Shown: positions 1 to 7,654 of the stretch, piece by piece
How positions within the stretch are numbered: position 1 is the first letter of the stretch
How the letters are laid out: each line of letters begins with the position of its first letter
From: Salinarimonas soli
GTDB taxonomy: Bacteria > Pseudomonadota > Alphaproteobacteria > Rhizobiales > Beijerinckiaceae
DNA length: 64,000 nt
Direction: 5' to 3'
Assembly: GCF_008386575.1 (NCBI RefSeq)
Contig: NZ_VUOA01000028.1
Span: 118,595-182,594, forward strand
The notes under the pieces: model-generated
Told to the model about the DNA's origin: nothing
The model's input: only the letters and a program-made list of their open reading frames with translations
Databases searched by the model: none
Position numbers and translations under genes: made by a program

Positions 1-80
1 TGGACGGCAACCTGTGCCGCTGCGGCACCTACCAGCGCATCCGCACCGCGATCCGCGATGCGGCCCGCACGCTCGCCTGA
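1..80 (+). CDS. (2Fe-2S)-binding small subunit of a molybdenum hydroxylase, 3' end only
   Basis: Only the last 25 codons are in the window; the reading frame enters at base 3 and ends in TGA at 78-80. The peptide begins DGNLCRCGTYQRI, the C-terminal cluster-binding CRCG motif of the IorA/CoxS-type small subunit that carries two [2Fe-2S] clusters and passes electrons from the molybdenum site. The large catalytic subunit starts 9 bases downstream, the usual order for isoquinoline 1-oxidoreductase and aldehyde-dehydrogenase relatives. The substrate cannot be read from this fragment. Confidence 0.85.
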   Translation, partial: DGNLCRCGTYQRIRTAIRDAARTLA

Positions 81-89
81 GGGGATGCC

Positions 90-2267
90 ATGACCCTGCC
101 CTCCCCCTCCCGCCGCGGTTTCCTCGTCGGCGCGGCTGCCGTCGGCGGCGCTCTCGTGGTCGGCACCTACATGTCCCTCGGGCGCCCGGGCCGGGCCGTG
201 GCGGCGACGCCCGCCTCGGGTCCGGTGAAGCCCAACGCCTTCATCCGCATCGCGCCCGACGACACGGTCACCGTGCTCGTCAAGCATCTCGAGATGGGCC
301 AGGGCGTCTCCACGGGCCTTGCGACCATCGTCGCCGAGGAGCTCGACGCCAGCTGGGCCCAGATGCGCGCCGCGCCCGCCCCGGCCGACGCGGAGCTCTA
401 CGCCAACCTCGCCTGGGGTCCCGTCCAGGGCACCGGCGGCTCGACCTCCATCGCCAATTCCTGGACCCAGCTGCGCCTGGCGAGCGCCGCCGCGCGGGCC
501 ATGCTGGTCGCGGCCGCGGCGGAGGCCTGGGGCGTGCCGGCCTCCGAAATCGCCATCGCGGCTGGGGTGATCCGTCACCCGGCGAGCGGGCGCACCGGGG
601 GCTTCGGCGCCTTCGCGGCCCGCGCCGCCGCCCTGCCCGTCCCCGCCGACATGCGGCCCAAGGATCCCGCGGCGTGGGTCCATATCGGCCAGCCGCGCCC
701 GCGCCTCGACTCGTCGGCGAAGACCGACGGCACCGCCGTCTATTCCCTCGACGTGCGCCGCCCCGGCATGCTCACGGCGGTCGTGGCGCACCCGCCGCGC
801 TTCGGCGCCCGGGTCCGCTCGGTGGACGAGACCGCGGCCCGCGCGGTGCCCGGCGTGGTCGACGTGGTGCGCATCCCCACCGGCGTGGCGGTCTTGGGCC
901 GCGACACCTGGTCGGCGATGCGCGGGCGTGATGCCCTTGTCGTCACCTGGGACGACGCCCGCGCCGAGACCCGCTCCAGCGCGGCGCTCGCCGCCGAGTA
1001 TCGGGCCCTCGGCGGGCGCCCCGGCGCTGTCGCCGCGAGCCGCGGGGACGCGGGCGCGGCGCTGGCAAAGGCCGCCCGGGTGATCGAGGCGGAGTACGAT
1101 TTTCCCTATCTGGCCCACGCGGCGATCGAGCCCCTCAACGGCACCATCGCCCGCAACCCCGACGGCTCGGTGGAGGCCTGGGGGGCGTTCCAGATCCCCA
1201 CCATGGACCAGGGCACCATCGCGTCGATCCTCGACCTCACCCCGGACCGGGTGACGCTACACACCCTGCCGGCAGGCGGCTCCTTCGGCCGGCGCGCCAG
1301 CACGACCTCGGACTGGATCGCCGAGGCCGCGTGGATCCTCAAGGCCTCGGGCGGCGGCGCGCCGATCCACCTCGTCTGGACCCGCGAGGACGACATGCGG
1401 GCCGGCCATTTCCGCCCCATGGCGCATCACCGGGTCAGGGCGGGGCTCGACGCCGCGGGCCGGATCTGCGGCTGGGAGCACCGGATCGTCGCGAAGTCAC
1501 TCCTCATGGGCACGCCCTTCGAGGCGATGCTCGCCGGCGGCGTCGACCCGTCCACCACGGAGGGCGTCGCCGACACCCCCTATGCCATCCCCGATCTCAG
1601 GGTCGAGGCCCACAACGCCCGCGAGGGCGTGCCGGTGCTCTGGTGGCGCTCGGTGGGGCACACCCATACGGCGCACGTCATGGAGACCATGATCGACGAG
1701 CTCGCCCGCGCGGCGGGTCAGGACCCCGTTGCCTTCCGCCTGGGCCTCCTCGGCAACGCGCCGCGTTCGGCCGCCGCCTTACGGCTCGCGGCCGAGCGGG
1801 CGGGTTGGGGCGAGCCCCTGCCGGCGGGGCGGGGCCGGGGCGTCGCGGTCCATGCTTCCTTCGGCTCCGTCGCCGCCATGGTGGCGGAGGTGACCGCCGA
1901 TGGGCCCCGTCTCCGGGTCGATCGCATCGTGGCGGCGGTCGATTGCGGCGTCGCCGTCAACCCGGACGTGATCCGGGCCCAGGTCGAGGGCTCGGTGGGC
2001 TTTGCTCTCTCTGCCGTCCTGCGCAACCGCGTCACCCTCGCGGACGGCGTGGTGCAGGAGACGAACTTCGACGCCTACGAGCCCACCCGCTTCAGGGAGA
2101 TGCCCCGGGTCGAGGTGCACATCGTCCCCTCGGGGGTGGATCCGACGGGCATCGGCGAGCCCGCCGTGCCCCCGCTCGCCCCCGCCATCGCCAACGCGGC
2201 CGCCGCCGCCACGGGCACGCGGATGCGCTCGCTGCCGCTCGAGGCGTCGGCACGGCGCGGCGCGTGA
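90..2267 (+). CDS. Molybdopterin-binding subunit, isoquinoline 1-oxidoreductase beta (IorB)-like
   Basis: 725 aa, normal for the IorB branch of the xanthine-dehydrogenase superfamily. It begins with a twin-arginine signal (SRRGFLV, residues 7-13) and a hydrophobic stretch, so the folded cofactor-loaded enzyme is probably exported to the periplasm. Family-typical segments include KHLEMGQGVSTG (about 65-76), GGSFGRRAS (about 396-404) and a C-terminal IGEPAVPPLAPAIANA segment holding the conserved Glu. Paired with the preceding 2Fe-2S subunit it should hydroxylate an aldehyde or N-heterocycle using water. Substrate not predictable. A strong terminator follows. Confidence 0.88.
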   Translation: MTLPSPSRRGFLVGAAAVGGALVVGTYMSLGRPGRAVAATPASGPVKPNAFIRIAPDDTVTVLVKHLEMGQGVSTGLATIVAEELDASWAQMRAAPAPADAELYANLAWGPVQGTGGSTSIANSWTQLRLASAAARAMLVAAAAEAWGVPASEIAIAAGVIRHPASGRTGGFGAFAARAAALPVPADMRPKDPAAWVHIGQPRPRLDSSAKTDGTAVYSLDVRRPGMLTAVVAHPPRFGARVRSVDETAARAVPGVVDVVRIPTGVAVLGRDTWSAMRGRDALVVTWDDARAETRSSAALAAEYRALGGRPGAVAASRGDAGAALAKAARVIEAEYDFPYLAHAAIEPLNGTIARNPDGSVEAWGAFQIPTMDQGTIASILDLTPDRVTLHTLPAGGSFGRRASTTSDWIAEAAWILKASGGGAPIHLVWTREDDMRAGHFRPMAHHRVRAGLDAAGRICGWEHRIVAKSLLMGTPFEAMLAGGVDPSTTEGVADTPYAIPDLRVEAHNAREGVPVLWWRSVGHTHTAHVMETMIDELARAAGQDPVAFRLGLLGNAPRSAAALRLAAERAGWGEPLPAGRGRGVAVHASFGSVAAMVAEVTADGPRLRVDRIVAAVDCGVAVNPDVIRAQVEGSVGFALSAVLRNRVTLADGVVQETNFDAYEPTRFREMPRVEVHIVPSGVDPTGIGEPAVPPLAPAIANAAAAATGTRMRSLPLEASARRGA

Positions 2268-2343
2268 TCTGGCGCACGTCGTTTCGCGTGGAACCCGGGC
2301 ATGGTCGTCGGCGTTGAATGCACGACCCCAAAGTAGACCCTTC

Positions 2344-2375
2344 GGGCCCGGCAGAGATGCCGGGCCCTTCTTTTT
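2344..2375 (+). terminator. Rho-independent terminator after the molybdenum hydroxylase genes
   Basis: A perfect 10-bp stem (GGGCCCGGCA at 2344-2353 with TGCCGGGCCC at 2358-2367) has a GAGA tetraloop and is followed by TTCTTTTT. It lies 76 bp after the IorB-like stop and separates that operon from the GST gene. Confidence 0.9.
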
Positions 2376-2450
2376 GCCGCCAGAGTGTCGCGGCGCGGCC
2401 CTCCCCGGCGCGGTTGATCCCCGCCCCCGCTCTCGCGTATCCAGGGCCGC

Positions 2451-3062
2451 ATGAAGCTCCATGACAGCGGGCGGGCGCCCAATCCCCGCCGGGTCCGCAT
2501 CTTTCTCGCCGAGAAGGGCGTGACGATCCCCCTCGTCCCGGTCGATATCGGCCGCGGCGACCACAAGAGCCCCGCCTTCACGGCCCTGAACCCGTTCCAG
2601 CGCTCGCCGGTCCTGGAGCTCGACGACGGCACGGCGATCGCCGAGTCCGTCGCCATCTGCCGCTATGTCGAGGAGCTGCATCCCGCCCCGGCGCTCTTCG
2701 GGACGGACGCGCGGGAGCGGGCGATCGTCGAGATGTGGCAGCGGCGCCTGGAGTTCGGGTTGCTCGCCGCCATCGCCGCCGTGTTCCGCCACCTCCATCC
2801 CGCCATGGCCGAGTGGGAGGTGCCGCAGGTCGCCGCCTGGGGCGAGGCGAACCGGCCGAAGGTGGAGGAGACCCTGCGCATCCTCGACGCGCACCTCGCC
2901 GACAAGCCCTTCGTGGCGGGCGAGAGGTTCTCCATCGCCGACATCACGGGGCTCGTCGCCCTCGACTTCCTCAAGCCCGCCCGGCTCGCGATCCCCGCCG
3001 ATCTGGCGCATGTGCGGCGCTGGCACGAGACGCTGCGGGCCCGCCCCAGCGCGGAGGCCTGA
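2451..3062 (+). CDS. Glutathione S-transferase family protein
   Basis: 203 aa, the usual GST length. The N-terminal thioredoxin-like half opens MKLHDSGRAPNPRRVRIFL, carries the cis-proline region (QRSPVLEL, about 48-55) and the ESVAICRYVEEL glutathione-contact helix. The C-terminal all-alpha half has the N-capping motif with FSIADITGLVALDF. It probably conjugates or reduces electrophiles with glutathione in the cytoplasm. No substrate indication. The next gene begins 2 bases after the stop. Confidence 0.88.
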   Translation: MKLHDSGRAPNPRRVRIFLAEKGVTIPLVPVDIGRGDHKSPAFTALNPFQRSPVLELDDGTAIAESVAICRYVEELHPAPALFGTDARERAIVEMWQRRLEFGLLAAIAAVFRHLHPAMAEWEVPQVAAWGEANRPKVEETLRILDAHLADKPFVAGERFSIADITGLVALDFLKPARLAIPADLAHVRRWHETLRARPSAEA

Positions 3063-3064
3063 CC

Positions 3065-3520
3065 ATGCGCGCCACCCTGGCGGGGATCGCGCTCGTGCTG
3101 CTCGCGGCTTCGGGTGCCCGGGCGCAGGACGTGCCGGGCGAGACCCTGCGGGGCGAGATCAGCGGCCAGACCCTGAGCGGGATGCATACGGGCGGCGTGG
3201 TCTTCTCCGAATACCACTCGCCGGACGGGCGCGTGTTCGGCTTCAACAACGGGGAGCCCGTGCAGGAGGGCTGCTGGGACATCCGCCGCGACGCGGTCTG
3301 CTACTATTACGCCAAGGGCTCGATCCCCGGGACCTTCTGCTGGCGCATGGCGCGGGCCGGGCCCGACGGCTACCGGATGCGCTCGGTCGAGACCGAGGCC
3401 GTCGGCATCGCGCGGCTGGCGGCCGGCAATCCGCAGAACCACACCGACCGGGGCAAGCCCTGGACCTGCGAGCCCCTGATGTCCCGCCGTGACCCGCTCC
3501 TTCAATACGCTCGTCGCTGA
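3065..3520 (+). CDS. Small secreted protein of unknown function with four cysteines
   Basis: 151 aa. The start is ATG 3065, two bases after the GST stop. Residues 1-20 form a classic signal peptide ending in AQ-type cleavage (SGARAQ). The mature part contains C70, C79, C92 and C135 and an aromatic patch (CWDI, CYYY, FCW), suggesting a small disulfide-stabilised periplasmic domain. I do not recognise the family. Its last 32 bases overlap the start of the following glycosylase-like gene, so the two may be translationally coupled. Confidence 0.7.
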   Translation: MRATLAGIALVLLAASGARAQDVPGETLRGEISGQTLSGMHTGGVVFSEYHSPDGRVFGFNNGEPVQEGCWDIRRDAVCYYYAKGSIPGTFCWRMARAGPDGYRMRSVETEAVGIARLAAGNPQNHTDRGKPWTCEPLMSRRDPLLQYARR

Positions 3521-4109
3521 CCTGCGGGCCTGCCGGATCTGCCGCGACGCGCCCCGGTTCGGCGGCCCGATGCCGCACGAGCCGCGCCCGATCATCCAGG
3601 GCAGCCCGGCGGCGCGGCTGTGCATCGCGAGCCAGGCGCCCGGCACCCGGGCGCATGCGAGCGGCATCCCATTCCAGGACCCGTCGGGCGTGCGCCTGCG
3701 CGACTGGCTCACCCTCGACGAGACGGCCTTCTACGACGCGAGCCGCGTCGCTATCGTGCCCATGGGCCATTGCTTCCCGGGCCAGGACGCGCAGGGGGGC
3801 GACCTGCCGCCGAGGCGCGAATGCGCGCCCGTCTGGCGCGAGCCCGTCTTCGCGGGCCTGCCGAACCTGGAGCTCATCCTCGCCATCGGCCAATACGCGC
3901 AGGCCTGGCATCTGGGCCCCGAGCGGCGGCGGGGGCTCACCGAGACCGTGCGCGACTTCCGGACGATCCTCGCCGCCGACCGCCGGCCCCGCATCCTTCC
4001 CCTCCCCCACCCGTCCTGGCGCAACAGCGGCTGGCTCAAGCGCCACCCCTGGTTCGAGGCCGAGCTCCTGCCGGTGCTGCGGGCCGAGGTGGCGCGGCTG
4101 ATGGGGTAA
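3489..4109 (+). CDS. Uracil-DNA glycosylase superfamily protein with probable Fe-S cluster
   Basis: 206 aa. The N-terminus holds a C-x2-C pair (C15, C18), and two more cysteines lie at C95 and C112. This is the arrangement of the four cluster ligands in family-4 uracil-DNA glycosylases. A motif-1-like segment (QAPGTRAHASGIPF, 49-62) and a C-terminal HPSWRN (174-179), equivalent to the family's HPS motif, are present. It would excise or recognise damaged or deaminated bases; actual activity is uncertain because motif 1 lacks the usual acidic residue pattern. ATG 3489 lies inside the preceding gene (32-bp overlap). Confidence 0.75.
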   Translation: MTRSFNTLVADLRACRICRDAPRFGGPMPHEPRPIIQGSPAARLCIASQAPGTRAHASGIPFQDPSGVRLRDWLTLDETAFYDASRVAIVPMGHCFPGQDAQGGDLPPRRECAPVWREPVFAGLPNLELILAIGQYAQAWHLGPERRRGLTETVRDFRTILAADRRPRILPLPHPSWRNSGWLKRHPWFEAELLPVLRAEVARLMG

Positions 4110-4125
4110 TGATCGAGCCACCGAT

Positions 4126-4284
4126 CTCCCCTCCCCCTTGTGGGGAGGGGCCGGGGGTGGGGGTCGTAAAGTCGGAGCTCTCGGGCAGATGAGGGAGCAC
4201 GCAGGCCGGTACAGCCCTATCCTGGACCGGGACTTCTCGCGTCCCGACCCCCACCCCTAACCCCTCCCCACAAGGGGGAGGGGG
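4126..4284 (+). repeat. Long intergenic palindrome, family 1a (copy 1)
   Basis: Two G/C-rich arms that are themselves hairpins (CCCCCTTGTGGGGAGGGG and the reverse at the right end) bracket about 100 bp. The interior includes CAGCCCTATCCTGGA and AGTCGGAGCTC. The same interior occurs in opposite orientation at 13157-13317, showing this is a dispersed element of about 160 bp rather than a single terminator. Confidence 0.85.
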
Positions 4285-4341
4285 AAATCCCGCGACAGCG
4301 GGGCCTTTTCGTGCGCCCTCCCCGGCCCTACCTCTGGGGTC

Positions 4342-4551
4342 ATGCGCACCACCACCATCATCCTCGGCCTTGCGACCCTCACCCTCGTGATCGGCCTCTA
4401 CGTCTCGGGCAGCCCGGAGCAGGGCGAGAAGCTCGCCCGCATGCAGCAGGACATCGCCTTCAAGGGCGAGGGGCGCGAGATGGCGCTGCTCGTCCTGGCC
4501 CTCGGCCTCGCGGCCTTCATCGGATATCTGACGGTCTCGCGGCGCCAATAA
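4342..4551 (+). CDS. Small two-helix membrane protein, unknown function
   Basis: 69 aa. It has a hydrophobic segment at residues 5-22, a short charged loop (PEQGEKLARMQQDIAFKGEG) and a second hydrophobic segment at about 47-63, ending SRRQ. It looks like a hairpin inner-membrane protein. The AT-rich island begins immediately after its stop codon. No family recognised; the coding call rests on composition and topology. Confidence 0.55.
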   Translation: MRTTTIILGLATLTLVIGLYVSGSPEQGEKLARMQQDIAFKGEGREMALLVLALGLAAFIGYLTVSRRQ

Positions 4552-4572
4552 GACAAATCAACTCGAAATATG

Positions 4573-4600
4573 TTTACAATCATATCGACGATTGTTAATT
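4573..4600 (+). promoter_or_regulatory. Putative promoter with overlapping inverted repeat before the PIN gene
   Basis: A near-perfect inverted repeat has arms TTTACAATC (4573-4581) and GATTGTTAA (4590-4598) with 8 of 9 bases matching and an 8-bp spacer. The left arm contains a -35-like TTTACA (4573-4578), and a -10-like TTAATT (4595-4600) follows at 16 bp. The ATG is at 4635. An operator overlapping a promoter would suit autoregulation, but no binding protein is known. Confidence 0.4.
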
Positions 4601-4634
4601 CTTCTGACAAAATGAATTTTGTTCATAGGACCAG

Positions 4635-5807
4635 ATGACTAGCGACCACTTTCCCCTACATGTCTGCTTTCCTGACGCAACTGCATTGTTCTCGCGGCGA
4701 GTGAAAACCGTCGATGAGATCGCCGAAAGATGCCTTGTTGCTTTAGACACAAACGTCTTACTGGCCCCATATAGCCTTGGTGATAAGGATATATCAGAAA
4801 TTGAAAAAACATACTTGAAACTTTCAACTGACGGAAGAATATTCATACCTGCTCAGGTCGCACGTGAATTTGCGCGTAACAGAGCAAACAAAATTGGAGA
4901 AATTGTTAAAACTATCTTGGATCAAATAAGTAGACTTGGCAATTCAATGCCAACTCAGTTCACCTTCTTGAAATCAATCCCAGAATACGAGAATGCGATC
5001 GAAATATCAAAGATAATAGAGGAGCAGCAGAAGAATCTAAGCAAGAAGCTCAAGTGCGTCATCGACCGCATTAGGACGTGGGACAACACAGATCCTGTTT
5101 GGGATATGTATCGGAAAGTTTTCGCAAATTGCGTCGAAGAAATCACCAAAGAGGATCAAGATAAGATTCCTAGAGAGCTCAAATTTCGGTCAGATCATAA
5201 GATACCCCCAGGCTTCAAAGATGATCATAAACACGATGGAGGTAGCGGCGACCTTATCATCTGGAAAACTCTTATCAAAGTAGCTGAGCATCGAAAAAGT
5301 GACTTGATCTTCGTAACGATGGATCAGAAGGGCGATTGGTGGACCCAAGCTGCCGGAGGACCTCTTTTTCCTCGTCGGGAGTTGTTAGAGGAGTTCGCCT
5401 CCTGCACTGGAGGCAAAAGTATACAGTTCCTTCGTTTTTCTGATTTCCTTGAAAGATTTGGAGTCGAAACGTCCGTTGTCGAGAAAGTGCAAGAAGTTGA
5501 GAGTGAGGAAGCACGTTCTGTTATCTCCAATGATGAGAACGAGCCAGCAACAATACGTGAAAATTTCAGCCCTTATGAGGCTGAAATTGTAAACCGCATG
5601 TCATACCTCAAACGACGCCTCTCTGCCAAATTATACTCGCTCCGTAGGTATCTACAACAGGGAAGAACAGACAAAATACAATTGGTTTCTGAAGAAATTA
5701 GACATTTAAAAAGTGAGATATTCATCCTTCTTTCTGTTATCGAACCTGGTAAAGAGCAGGAGTCATTGATGATTATAATTTATGACATATCGCAAAAACA
5801 CAAGTGA
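4635..5807 (+). CDS. PIN-like domain protein (PIN_8-type nuclease candidate) on an AT-rich island
   Basis: 390 aa at roughly 40-45% G+C by eye, while both neighbours are about 70%, so it was almost certainly acquired by transfer. Candidate metal-binding acids typical of PIN nucleases are D38 (in LDTNVLL), E78 (REFARNR), D206 (GDLIIW) and D230 (FVTMDQKGDWW). The PPGFKDDHKHDGGSGD stretch before D206 resembles the large 'PIN like domain' family found in mobile and defence loci. Residues about 310-390 form a charged helical tail. SD-like AGGA precedes ATG 4635. There is no antitoxin-like partner. Inference: a stand-alone RNA- or tRNA-targeting effector, possibly anti-phage. Confidence 0.75.
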   Translation: MTSDHFPLHVCFPDATALFSRRVKTVDEIAERCLVALDTNVLLAPYSLGDKDISEIEKTYLKLSTDGRIFIPAQVAREFARNRANKIGEIVKTILDQISRLGNSMPTQFTFLKSIPEYENAIEISKIIEEQQKNLSKKLKCVIDRIRTWDNTDPVWDMYRKVFANCVEEITKEDQDKIPRELKFRSDHKIPPGFKDDHKHDGGSGDLIIWKTLIKVAEHRKSDLIFVTMDQKGDWWTQAAGGPLFPRRELLEEFASCTGGKSIQFLRFSDFLERFGVETSVVEKVQEVESEEARSVISNDENEPATIRENFSPYEAEIVNRMSYLKRRLSAKLYSLRRYLQQGRTDKIQLVSEEIRHLKSEIFILLSVIEPGKEQESLMIIIYDISQKHK

Positions 5808-5865
5808 CAACGCTAAAACGATTTATACCGTGATTTATCCTGACTATATACACGGATGATTCTTC

Positions 5866-6486
5866 TTATTCTGTTCCCGACTTGAATGCGGGCGCCTTCT
5901 CAAGCTGCTCGCGGGTGAGGCGAACCTGGGCGCGATCGGGCTCGCCGTCGCCCACGATGGCCGTCGCGGTCGCCGTGGAGCCCGTGGTCACCGGGCCGCT
6001 GCCAGGGTTGACGGATCCCGAGCTGGACTCGGCGGCAAGCACCTCGCGGCTGATCTGGGCGCCCGGCATGGCTTGCGCGGCCGCGTTGCCTTCGCGCAGG
6101 GGCGGCGCCTCGCTGGGACGCATGGACGAGTCCACGGCCGCGGTCTGGGCCGAGTCGCCCGTGTTCCAGAGGAACTGGTCGAAGCGGACCGCCACCTTGC
6201 GCTCGCCCACCCCGAGCACGCCGCCGATCCCGAGGATGACGGCGCTCACCCGCCCGTCCTTCCCGATCAGCACCTCCTTCACCTCGCCCACGCGCTTGAA
6301 GTCGAGGTCGATCACCGGGATGCCCTCGAGCTTCGAGGCTCGGAGCCCCGTCGGCGTTCCCGTCACGAAGGCGTCGGCAGCCGGGTCGGCCTGGGTCTGG
6401 CCCATGCCGGGAGAGGGAACCTGGGCCCGGGCCGCGCCCGCATCGAGGGCGAGGGCCGCGAGGCCGGTGAGGAAAAGCACGCGCAT
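5866..6486 (-). CDS. Secreted PRC-barrel domain protein
   Basis: 206 aa from ATG 6486. Residues 1-22 are a signal peptide (VLFLTGLAALALDAGAARAQ). The PRC-barrel fold follows, with LRASKLEGIPVIDLDFKRVGEVKEVLIGKDGRVSAVILGIGG-type sequence at about 46-90 and the KVAVRFDQF strand. The Ala/Ser/Thr-rich C-terminal half looks disordered. PRC-barrel proteins with signal peptides are common in Hyphomicrobiales and are linked to envelope or stress functions without a fixed role. Its TAA stop lies at the edge of the AT-rich island. Confidence 0.75.
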   Translation of the reverse strand: MRVLFLTGLAALALDAGAARAQVPSPGMGQTQADPAADAFVTGTPTGLRASKLEGIPVIDLDFKRVGEVKEVLIGKDGRVSAVILGIGGVLGVGERKVAVRFDQFLWNTGDSAQTAAVDSSMRPSEAPPLREGNAAAQAMPGAQISREVLAAESSSGSVNPGSGPVTTGSTATATAIVGDGEPDRAQVRLTREQLEKAPAFKSGTE

Positions 6487-6632
6487 GAGGGGCTCCGGGG
6501 AAGCGATGCCGTCACGGGGGCAACGACGCCGCGCGCCTTCGGTTCGGCCACGCTCCGGATTTTGCGGCGGGCCTCGCGCCCTGTGGCCGACGGTTGACAT
6601 CGGCGGCGTGCGCGGGTATCCCCACGCCGTCG

Positions 6633-6665
6633 CGCGGGTCCCATTCGGGGCCCGCGTGGTTTTTT
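6633..6665 (+). terminator. Hairpin plus U-tract upstream of rpsD (terminator or leader attenuator)
   Basis: A 10-bp stem (CGCGGGTCCC at 6633-6642 with GGGGCCCGCG at 6647-6656, one G-U pair) with loop ATTC is followed by TGG and six T. It sits 97 bp before rpsD on the same strand. The nearest plus-strand gene upstream ended 0.8 kb earlier, so it may act in an rpsD leader. A TTGACA/TATCCC pair with 17-bp spacing lies at 6594-6622. Confidence 0.6.
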
Positions 6666-6762
6666 ACGCTCCCGCGGCCCGGCTCCGGTCGGCCTGTCGT
6701 CCCCAACGGGGAAGAGGAGGGCGCGTTCCTCGACAATAGTCGAACCATCAGAGGACACGCGA

Positions 6763-7380
6763 ATGTCGAAGCGCATCGAGGCGAAGTACAAGATCGATCG
6801 TCGCCTGGGCCAGAACATCTGGGGCCGCCCGAAGAGCCCCGTCAACAAGCGCGAATACGGCCCCGGCCAGCACGGTCAGCGCCGCAAGGGCAAGCTCTCC
6901 GACTTCGGCACGCAGCTGCGCGCCAAGCAGAAGCTCAAGGGCTACTACGCCAACATCACCGAGAAGCAGTTCCGCCGCTACTACGCCGAGGCCGTCCGCA
7001 TGCGCGGCGACTCGGGCGAGAACCTGGTCGGCCTGCTGGAGCGTCGCCTCGACGCGGTGGTGTTCCGCTGCAAGTTCGTCGCGACCCCCTTCGCGGCCCG
7101 CCAGTTCGTCAACCACGGCCACGTGCGCGTCAACGGCCGCCGCGTCAACATCCCGAGCTACCTCGTGAAGCCCGGCGACGTGATCGAGCTCAAGGACGCC
7201 TCCAAGCAGCTCGAGGTGGTGCTCGTCGCCTCCCAGCTCGCCGAGCGTGACGTCCCCGACTACATCGAGGTCGACCACTCCAAGATGCAGGCCCGCTACA
7301 CCCGCGTCCCGACCCTCTCCGAGGTGCCCTACGCGGTGCAGATGGAGCCGAACCTGGTGATCGAGTTCTACTCGCGCTAA
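6763..7380 (+). CDS. rpsD: 30S ribosomal protein S4
   Basis: 205 aa, standard length. It opens with the alphaproteobacterial N-terminus [17 protein letters not shown] and contains the S4 RNA-binding domain at about residues 92-155 ([33 protein letters not shown]). It nucleates assembly of the 30S 5' domain on 16S rRNA. It is a single-gene transcription unit, as is usual in alphaproteobacteria, flanked by hairpin/U-tract structures on both sides. GGA lies in the short upstream region before ATG 6763. Confidence 0.98.
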   Translation: MSKRIEAKYKIDRRLGQNIWGRPKSPVNKREYGPGQHGQRRKGKLSDFGTQLRAKQKLKGYYANITEKQFRRYYAEAVRMRGDSGENLVGLLERRLDAVVFRCKFVATPFAARQFVNHGHVRVNGRRVNIPSYLVKPGDVIELKDASKQLEVVLVASQLAERDVPDYIEVDHSKMQARYTRVPTLSEVPYAVQMEPNLVIEFYSR

Positions 7381-7404
7381 GGATCATGGGATCCAAGGAT
7401 GGAG

Positions 7405-7433
7405 GGCCGCCCCGGCGACGGGGCGGCCTTTTT
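7405..7433 (+). terminator. Rho-independent terminator of rpsD
   Basis: A perfect 9-bp stem (GGCCGCCCC at 7405-7413, GGGGCGGCC at 7420-7428) with a 6-nt loop is followed by five T. It begins 24 bp after the rpsD stop. Confidence 0.92.
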
Positions 7434-7460
7434 CCATTGTGGGGGTGCCGCGCTGCCAGC

Positions 7461-7651
7461 ACCTCTCCCCGCCGTGCGGGGAGAGGGCTCCGGCTGCGGA
7501 ATGGCAGCCGGAGCAAGCCCGAAGGGCGAGGGTGAGGGGGCATCTCAGGAAAGAGCTAACCCGGATAAGGCCCCTCACCCCCGGGCTGCCGCCCTCGCCG
7601 CGGCCCCCGATGAAGGGGGCCGCGGCCCTCTCCCCGCATGCGGGGGGAGGT
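7461..7651 (+). repeat. Long intergenic palindrome, family 4 (copy 1)
   Basis: The outer arms are hairpins of the form ACCTCTCCCCGC..GCGGGGAGAGG at each end. The inner inverted sequence has GCCCGAAGGGCGAGGGTGAGGGG facing CCCCTCACCCCCGGGC. The element fills most of the gap between rpsD and the convergent aminopeptidase gene. A second copy at 26561-26743 separates livK from livH. Confidence 0.8.
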
Positions 7652-7654
7652 GAG

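Noticed and set aside
4552-5865. Toxin-antitoxin module or insertion sequence as explanation of the AT-rich island
   Set aside because: There is one ORF of 390 aa, much longer than VapC toxins, with no adjacent small antitoxin ORF, no transposase and no flanking direct repeats that I could find.
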